A DNA stretch of 64,000 nt from Protonemura montana (taxonomy: Eukaryota > Arthropoda > Insecta > Plecoptera > Nemouridae), in contig OX387609.1 of the NCBI GenBank assembly GCA_947568835.1, positions 14,501,708 to 14,565,707 of the forward strand, in the 5' to 3' direction. This document shows positions 56,399 through 64,000 of the stretch, piece after piece. The position numbers were made by a program, and so were the translations under genes. The notes below the pieces were generated by a model, which saw nothing but the letters and a program-made list of their open reading frames with translations, had not been told where the DNA came from and did no database searches. Every line of letters starts with the position of its first letter. The first letter of the stretch is position 1.

Positions 56399-58438
56399 AT
56401 ACACACCTTGTTAATACAACATGAAGAAAAAATTGTCTTTTCTTCAATGAAACATTTCCAAGTATGCAGAATAATTAAGATATTTACGGTTTTATTTTCC
56501 TCTGCTATAAGACTTTGTGGTATAAGATGGTAATTATCTCGTCTCAATGCTTCGTTGACAAAAGATTGAAAACGCGACTTCCCTTTCAAAATTCCCTAAA
56601 TACCGTTTTCAAGTCGCTGCCAACGGAAGTAATACAGACAACAAAAAGACAAAGCCGACAAGAAAACAAGACCACAATTTCCCGGACTTTCCCTGTGTAC
56701 TTCCGGCAAGGCAGGGTTCCGGAAAAAACCACACGACACAGCATTTTCAGCCAGAGTCGATTGGGAAATTTTTAAATTTTAAATACTTTGTTTTAAGGTC
56801 GCTAAAAGCTACCTTGTGACACCCCCTGATCACAGAGGCTGTGAATTTTTCTTAAGTTCGACACTCTTCTAGTGTTTCTCACGAGTCATGGATGAGGATG
56901 ATGACGTCAGGACGACTCAGGTTCAATGAGAAGATGACGTAAGTTAGTTCTGAAGGAATTCGATTCTTATTGGTGGAGGTGCCTTGTCTGCTCTGCGGGT
57001 TGCGTCCAGGAGCTTGACTCAAAGAAAAGCGGCAACGGTCTTATTTTTAAATTTATCATATTTGGTAAAAACGCACTTTAATATGAAAAAATCTTCATTT
57101 AAGTTAGAATTTCCTGTTTTTAAAGCGTATTCAACAAGGGTCCACTTTTATTTCCCTTTCCAAAAACTTATTTCTTGCATCTTTAATTTATTTTCCATTT
57201 GGAAGTGTAAATGATTGCAGCTGTTTCCTTGTGATATTTCTCATTAGCTTACTATGCCTGTTTCGGCAAGCCTGGTCTAAATTACCAACATTTCTTTGCT
57301 GGTCTACAAAAAAACATATTTATACTTGCGGGTTTCTTTCTCAGTGGATTGTTCAAGATGAAGCCACCTGATTGTGTCAAGACTTCACTGCGTATTCTCT
57401 GTCAGGTGACAGATCAGCTGGTCAGATGTCAATCCATGCGGGTTTGAAGGGGAAAAGTGCAATGAAAAGTGCCAACAAAACAAAGAATCTTTGAAAATGT
57501 CACGACTTTTGTTGAGTTTATTTGTCTCCCATTGAAAAAACACATCTATTTCCTTTATATCTCCTCGTTTGGTGGCCAGGTGCTGTGTATGAATCGCTCA
57601 TAAGCAAAAGTCTTACAATTTTTTGCGCTGTAAAACAATTTTACAGTTTAGTCCGGATGTTTTAATGATGCAGCCTTTTAAAATGTACGAACCCACATTT
57701 TTTTAATACTAGGATCACTAAAAACTTATCACAAATTGATGTCCAAACGCGGACTCGAACCCCGATCTCCACCTGTCGCGGGTGTTGCTCTAACCCAATT
57801 GAACTACATGGACATGACATTTAGACATGGACATTTTTGATAGGTTATAAGTGTTCCTAATAATAAAATACTTTCTTCATTATAATGGTTTTTAGACTCA
57901 GGTCTACTTGATTTATCCTAAGCACTAGTTTTAAGAAAAACTATTTGAAATGGGGTTTTGAATGCTAAGTAAAGGGCTACTAAATTTCCCTTGGGGAAAT
58001 TTACAACAACAAATATTGCTTAGTTTAGTTTAATTTTTTATTTATTGCTGCGGACGGTAGGTACATTATATCTGTATATAATACGACGTGTGGTGAGGAA
58101 ATTGTAAAATAGTGAAAGTAAATAATATAATTAGGAGTAGTGATTAGAAAGTAACATCGATGGTATAAGTTAGACCATGGCTTATAAGTAATAACTATAA
58201 CTATGCAGTCAGTTTTTTTCCAATTTCAGTTCAATTCAATTAATAATTTTAATTAGGTGAGTTCATAAAAGTTGGTTTCATAAGCTTCTGAACGAAAATC
58301 GATATTCTGGTGCAGCAATCCGAAGCTTTCTTTCTTTGGGCTTGCTTCGGGAAAATTCGTTTTCAAATATTTTTCACGGTATTTTAAATTTGGTTAGATG
58401 AGGAAACTTTATCGATGAATTGTAGTGGACGTCGTAAC

Positions 58439-59247
58439 ACGAGGACCGGTGTTTCCAACACACCAAACCGTTCGGTGGTCACCCATCCAATACCTGACCC
58501 AGCGCAGTGTTGCTTAACTTTCAACCCTCCAACCTCTCTCCCGAACAGAACTGGTCATGTGTATGAAGGTCACCCATCCAATACCTGACCTAGCGCAGTG
58601 TTGCTTAACTTTCATCCCTCCAACCTCTCTCCCGAACAGAACTGGTCATCTGTATGATGGTCACCCATCCAATACCTGACCCAGCGCAGTGTTTCTTAAC
58701 TTTCATCCCTCCAACCTCTCTCCCGAACAGAACTGGTCATCTGTATGATGGTCACCCATCCAATACCTGACCCAGCGCAGTGTTGCTTAACTTTCATCCC
58801 TCCAACCTCTCTCCCGAACAGAACTGGTCATGTGTATGAAGGTCACCCATCCAATACCTGACGCAGCGCAGTGTTGCTTAACTTTCATCCCTCCAACCTC
58901 TCTCCCGAACAGAACTGGTCATGTGTATGATAGTCACCCATCCAATACCTGACCCAGCGCAGTGTTGCTTAACTTTCATCCCTCCAACCTCTCTCCCGAA
59001 CAGAACTGATCATGTGTATGATGGTCACCCATCCAATACCTGACTCAGCGCAGTGTTGCTTAACTTTCATCCCTCCAACCTCTCTCCCGAACAGAACTGG
59101 TCATGTGTATGATGGTCACTCATCCAATACCTGACCCAGCGCAGTGTTGCTTAACTTTCATCCCTCCAACCTCTCTCCCGAACAGAACTGGTCATGTGTA
59201 TGATGGTCACCCATCCAATACCTGACCCAGCGCAGTGTTGCTTAACT
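58439..59247 (-). repeat. 91-bp 5S-core array in macrosatellite unit 3
   Basis: Same sequence and same private variants as the arrays in units 1 and 2. Confidence 0.93.
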
Positions 59248-61287
59248 ATACACACCTTGTTAATACAACATGAAGAAAAAATTGTCTTTTCTTCAATGAA
59301 ACATTTCCAAGTATGCAGAATAATTAAGATATTTACGGTTTTATTTTCCTCTGCTATAAGACTTTGTGGTATAAGATGGTAATTATCTCGTCTCAATGCT
59401 TCGTTGACAAAAGATTGAAAACGCGACTTCCCTTTCAAAATTCCCTAAATACCGTTTTCAAGTCGCTGCCAACGGAAGTAATACAGACAACAAAAAGACA
59501 AAGCCGACAAGAAAACAAGACCACAATTTCCCGGACTTTCCCTGTGTACTTCCGGCAAGGCAGGGTTCCGGAAAAAACCACACGACACAGCATTTTCAGC
59601 CAGAGTCGATTGGGAAATTTTTAAATTTTAAATACTTTGTTTTAAGGTCGCTAAAAGCTACCTTGTGACACCCCCTGATCACAGAGGCTGTGAATTTTTC
59701 TTAAGTTCGACACTCTTCTAGTGTTTCTCACGAGTCATGGATGAGGATGATGACGTCAGGACGACTCAGGTTCAATGAGAAGATGACGTAAGTTAGTTCT
59801 GAAGGAATTCGATTCTTATTGGTGGAGGTGCCTTGTCTGCTCTGCGGGTTGCGTCCAGGAGCTTGACTCAAAGAAAAGCGGCAACGGTCTTATTTTTAAA
59901 TTTATCATATTTGGTAAAAACGCACTTTAATATGAAAAAATCTTCATTTAAGTTAGAATTTCCTGTTTTTAAAGCGTATTCAACAAGGGTCCACTTTTAT
60001 TTCCCTTTCCAAAAACTTATTTCTTGCATCTTTAATTTATTTTCCATTTGGAAGTGTAAATGATTGCAGCTGTTTCCTTGTGATATTTCTCATTAGCTTA
60101 CTATGCCTGTTTCGGCAAGCCTGGTCTAAATTACCAACATTTCTTTGCTGGTCTACAAAAAAACATATTTATACTTGCGGGTTTCTTTCTCAGTGGATTG
60201 TTCAAGATGAAGCCACCTGATTGTGTCAAGACTTCACTGCGTATTCTCTGTCAGGTGACAGATCAGCTGGTCAGATGTCAATCCATGCGGGTTTGAAGGG
60301 GAAAAGTGCAATGAAAAGTGCCAACAAAACAAAGAATCTTTGAAAATGTCACGACTTTTGTTGAGTTTATTTGTCTCCCATTGAAAAAACACATCTATTT
60401 CCTTTATATCTCCTCGTTTGGTGGCCAGGTGCTGTGTATGAATCGCTCATAAGCAAAAGTCTTACAATTTTTTGCGCTGTAAAACAATTTTACAGTTTAG
60501 TCCGGATGTTTTAATGATGCAGCCTTTTAAAATGTACGAACCCACATTTTTTTAATACTAGGATCACTAAAAACTTATCACAAATTGATGTCCAAACGCG
60601 GACTCGAACCCCGATCTCCACCTGTCGCGGGTGTTGCTCTAACCCAATTGAACTACATGGACATGACATTTAGACATGGACATTTTTGATAGGTTATAAG
60701 TGTTCCTAATAATAAAATACTTTCTTCATTATAATGGTTTTTAGACTCAGGTCTACTTGATTTATCCTAAGCACTAGTTTTAAGAAAAACTATTTGAAAT
60801 GGGGTTTTGAATGCTAAGTAAAGGGCTACTAAATTTCCCTTGGGGAAATTTACAACAACAAATATTGCTTAGTTTAGTTTAATTTTTTATTTATTGCTGC
60901 GGACGGTAGGTACATTATATCTGTATATAATACGACGTGTGGTGAGGAAATTGTAAAATAGTGAAAGTAAATAATATAATTAGGAGTAGTGATTAGAAAG
61001 TAACATCGATGGTATAAGTTAGACCATGGCTTATAAGTAATAACTATAACTATGCAGTCAGTTTTTTTCCAATTTCAGTTCAATTCAATTAATAATTTTA
61101 ATTAGGTGAGTTCATAAAAGTTGGTTTCATAAGCTTCTGAACGAAAATCGATATTCTGGTGCAGCAATCCGAAGCTTTCTTTCTTTGGGCTTGCTTCGGG
61201 AAAATTCGTTTTCAAATATTTTTCACGGTATTTTAAATTTGGTTAGATGAGGAAACTTTATCGATGAATTGTAGTGGACGTCGTAAC

Positions 61288-62096
61288 ACGAGGACCGGTG
61301 TTTCCAACACACCAAACCGTTCGGTGGTCACCCATCCAATACCTGACCCAGCGCAGTGTTGCTTAACTTTCAACCCTCCAACCTCTCTCCCGAACAGAAC
61401 TGGTCATGTGTATGAAGGTCACCCATCCAATACCTGACCTAGCGCAGTGTTGCTTAACTTTCATCCCTCCAACCTCTCTCCCGAACAGAACTGGTCATCT
61501 GTATGATGGTCACCCATCCAATACCTGACCCAGCGCAGTGTTTCTTAACTTTCATCCCTCCAACCTCTCTCCCGAACAGAACTGGTCATCTGTATGATGG
61601 TCACCCATCCAATACCTGACCCAGCGCAGTGTTGCTTAACTTTCATCCCTCCAACCTCTCTCCCGAACAGAACTGGTCATGTGTATGAAGGTCACCCATC
61701 CAATACCTGACGCAGCGCAGTGTTGCTTAACTTTCATCCCTCCAACCTCTCTCCCGAACAGAACTGGTCATGTGTATGATAGTCACCCATCCAATACCTG
61801 ACCCAGCGCAGTGTTGCTTAACTTTCATCCCTCCAACCTCTCTCCCGAACAGAACTGATCATGTGTATGATGGTCACCCATCCAATACCTGACTCAGCGC
61901 AGTGTTGCTTAACTTTCATCCCTCCAACCTCTCTCCCGAACAGAACTGGTCATGTGTATGATGGTCACTCATCCAATACCTGACCCAGCGCAGTGTTGCT
62001 TAACTTTCATCCCTCCAACCTCTCTCCCGAACAGAACTGGTCATGTGTATGATGGTCACCCATCCAATACCTGACCCAGCGCAGTGTTGCTTAACT
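61288..62096 (-). repeat. 91-bp 5S-core array in macrosatellite unit 4
   Basis: Same sequence and same private variants as the arrays in units 1 to 3. Confidence 0.93.
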
Positions 62097-64000
62097 ATAC
62101 ACACCTTGTTAATACAACATGAAGAAAAAATTGTCTTTTCTTCAATGAAACATTTCCAAGTATGCAGAATAATTAAGATATTTACGGTTTTATTTTCCTC
62201 TGCTATAAGACTTTGTGGTATAAGATGGTAATTATCTCGTCTCAATGCTTCGTTGACAAAAGATTGAAAACGCGACTTCCCTTTCAAAATTCCCTAAATA
62301 CCGTTTTCAAGTCGCTGCCAACGGAAGTAATACAGACAACAAAAAGACAAAGCCGACAAGAAAACAAGACCACAATTTCCCGGACTTTCCCTGTGTACTT
62401 CCGGCAAGGCAGGGTTCCGGAAAAAACCACACGACACAGCATTTTCAGCCAGAGTCGATTGGGAAATTTTTAAATTTTAAATACTTTGTTTTAAGGTCGC
62501 TAAAAGCTACCTTGTGACACCCCCTGATCACAGAGGCTGTGAATTTTTCTTAAGTTCGACACTCTTCTAGTGTTTCTCACGAGTCATGGATGAGGATGAT
62601 GACGTCAGGACGACTCAGGTTCAATGAGAAGATGACGTAAGTTAGTTCTGAAGGAATTCGATTCTTATTGGTGGAGGTGCCTTGTCTGCTCTGCGGGTTG
62701 CGTCCAGGAGCTTGACTCAAAGAAAAGCGGCAACGGTCTTATTTTTAAATTTATCATATTTGGTAAAAACGCACTTTAATATGAAAAAATCTTCATTTAA
62801 GTTAGAATTTCCTGTTTTTAAAGCGTATTCAACAAGGGTCCACTTTTATTTCCCTTTCCAAAAACTTATTTCTTGCATCTTTAATTTATTTTCCATTTGG
62901 AAGTGTAAATGATTGCAGCTGTTTCCTTGTGATATTTCTCATTAGCTTACTATGCCTGTTTCGGCAAGCCTGGTCTAAATTACCAACATTTCTTTGCTGG
63001 TCTACAAAAAAACATATTTATACTTGCGGGTTTCTTTCTCAGTGGATTGTTCAAGATGAAGCCACCTGATTGTGTCAAGACTTCACTGCGTATTCTCTGT
63101 CAGGTGACAGATCAGCTGGTCAGATGTCAATCCATGCGGGTTTGAAGGGGAAAAGTGCAATGAAAAGTGCCAACAAAACAAAGAATCTTTGAAAATGTCA
63201 CGACTTTTGTTGAGTTTATTTGTCTCCCATTGAAAAAACACATCTATTTCCTTTATATCTCCTCGTTTGGTGGCCAGGTGCTGTGTATGAATCGCTCATA
63301 AGCAAAAGTCTTACAATTTTTTGCGCTGTAAAACAATTTTACAGTTTAGTCCGGATGTTTTAATGATGCAGCCTTTTAAAATGTACGAACCCACATTTTT
63401 TTAATACTAGGATCACTAAAAACTTATCACAAATTGATGTCCAAACGCGGACTCGAACCCCGATCTCCACCTGTCGCGGGTGTTGCTCTAACCCAATTGA
63501 ACTACATGGACATGACATTTAGACATGGACATTTTTGATAGGTTATAAGTGTTCCTAATAATAAAATACTTTCTTCATTATAATGGTTTTTAGACTCAGG
63601 TCTACTTGATTTATCCTAAGCACTAGTTTTAAGAAAAACTATTTGAAATGGGGTTTTGAATGCTAAGTAAAGGGCTACTAAATTTCCCTTGGGGAAATTT
63701 ACAACAACAAATATTGCTTAGTTTAGTTTAATTTTTTATTTATTGCTGCGGACGGTAGGTACATTATATCTGTATATAATACGACGTGTGGTGAGGAAAT
63801 TGTAAAATAGTGAAAGTAAATAATATAATTAGGAGTAGTGATTAGAAAGTAACATCGATGGTATAAGTTAGACCATGGCTTATAAGTAATAACTATAACT
63901 ATGCAGTCAGTTTTTTTCCAATTTCAGTTCAATTCAATTAATAATTTTAATTAGGTGAGTTCATAAAAGTTGGTTTCATAAGCTTCTGAACGAAAATCGA

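Larger units (their letters stand above)
52189..64000. repeat. Macrosatellite: 2,849-bp unit, 4.1 tandem copies, runs off right edge
   Basis: Units start (TGGTTTTTAGAC) at 52189, 55037, 57886, 60735 and 63584. The first is 2,848 bp because of one missing G. Copies look identical by eye except in unit 1 (a few changes near 52230, and GTATGCTC for GTATTCTC at 54543). Each unit holds, in order: a family C foldback arm, an AT-rich stretch, a reversed 91-bp 5S-core array, about 1.3 kb of other sequence with a TGACGTCA site and a GGTGGAGG repeat copy, and a tRNA-SINE head. The small ORFs (95, 62, 86 and 76 codons) repeat in every unit but have no domain. Confidence 0.96.

Overview
The window is animal nuclear DNA, most likely from an arthropod or other invertebrate. 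It has large introns with GT-AG junctions. It holds SINEs built from arthropod-like 5S rRNA and tRNA sequence, palindromic DNA transposons and an exceptional load of minisatellites. Nothing looks bacterial or viral. The species cannot be named from sequence alone.

One real protein gene is recognisable. It is on the minus strand and runs from a start codon at 13271 off the left edge at position 1: the 5' half of a membrane (retinal-type) receptor guanylate cyclase. Eight coding exons can be placed: 13271-13046, 6605-6324, 5168-5013, 4094-3932, 3617-3100, 2269-2170, 882-760 and 306-154. They encode a signal peptide, an extracellular ligand-binding-like domain of about 460 residues, one transmembrane helix, and the start of the intracellular kinase-homology region. 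Six exons join in perfect phase. The exon 6 to exon 7 junction does not, and two explanations are offered. The rest of the kinase-homology domain and the cyclase domain lie outside the window.

From 13.3 kb to the right end no convincing coding gene was found. (1) 5-28 kb holds SINEs with 5S rRNA-derived heads, several bounded by clear target-site duplications, and two palindromic 0.4-kb foldback elements. (2) 10-48 kb holds minisatellites with units of 68, 114, 76, 11, 70, 49, 41 and 53 bp. Three families (68, 70, 41 bp) each occur at two loci. The largest is a 9.7-kb array of 70-bp units (33.4-43.1 kb) with nested higher-order duplications. (3) 52.19 kb to the end is a macrosatellite: just over four nearly identical copies of a 2,849-bp unit, each carrying a 5S-derived array and a tRNA-like SINE head.

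The most interesting signals are about repeat birth. The 33-bp intronic array looks like a serial duplication of the exon 6 splice donor with its +1 G lost. The 68-bp satellite is homologous to the body of the 5S SINE. The 53-bp satellite starts inside the terminal repeat of a foldback transposon. The 91-bp arrays repeat 5S box A-like and box C-like promoter sequence in every unit.
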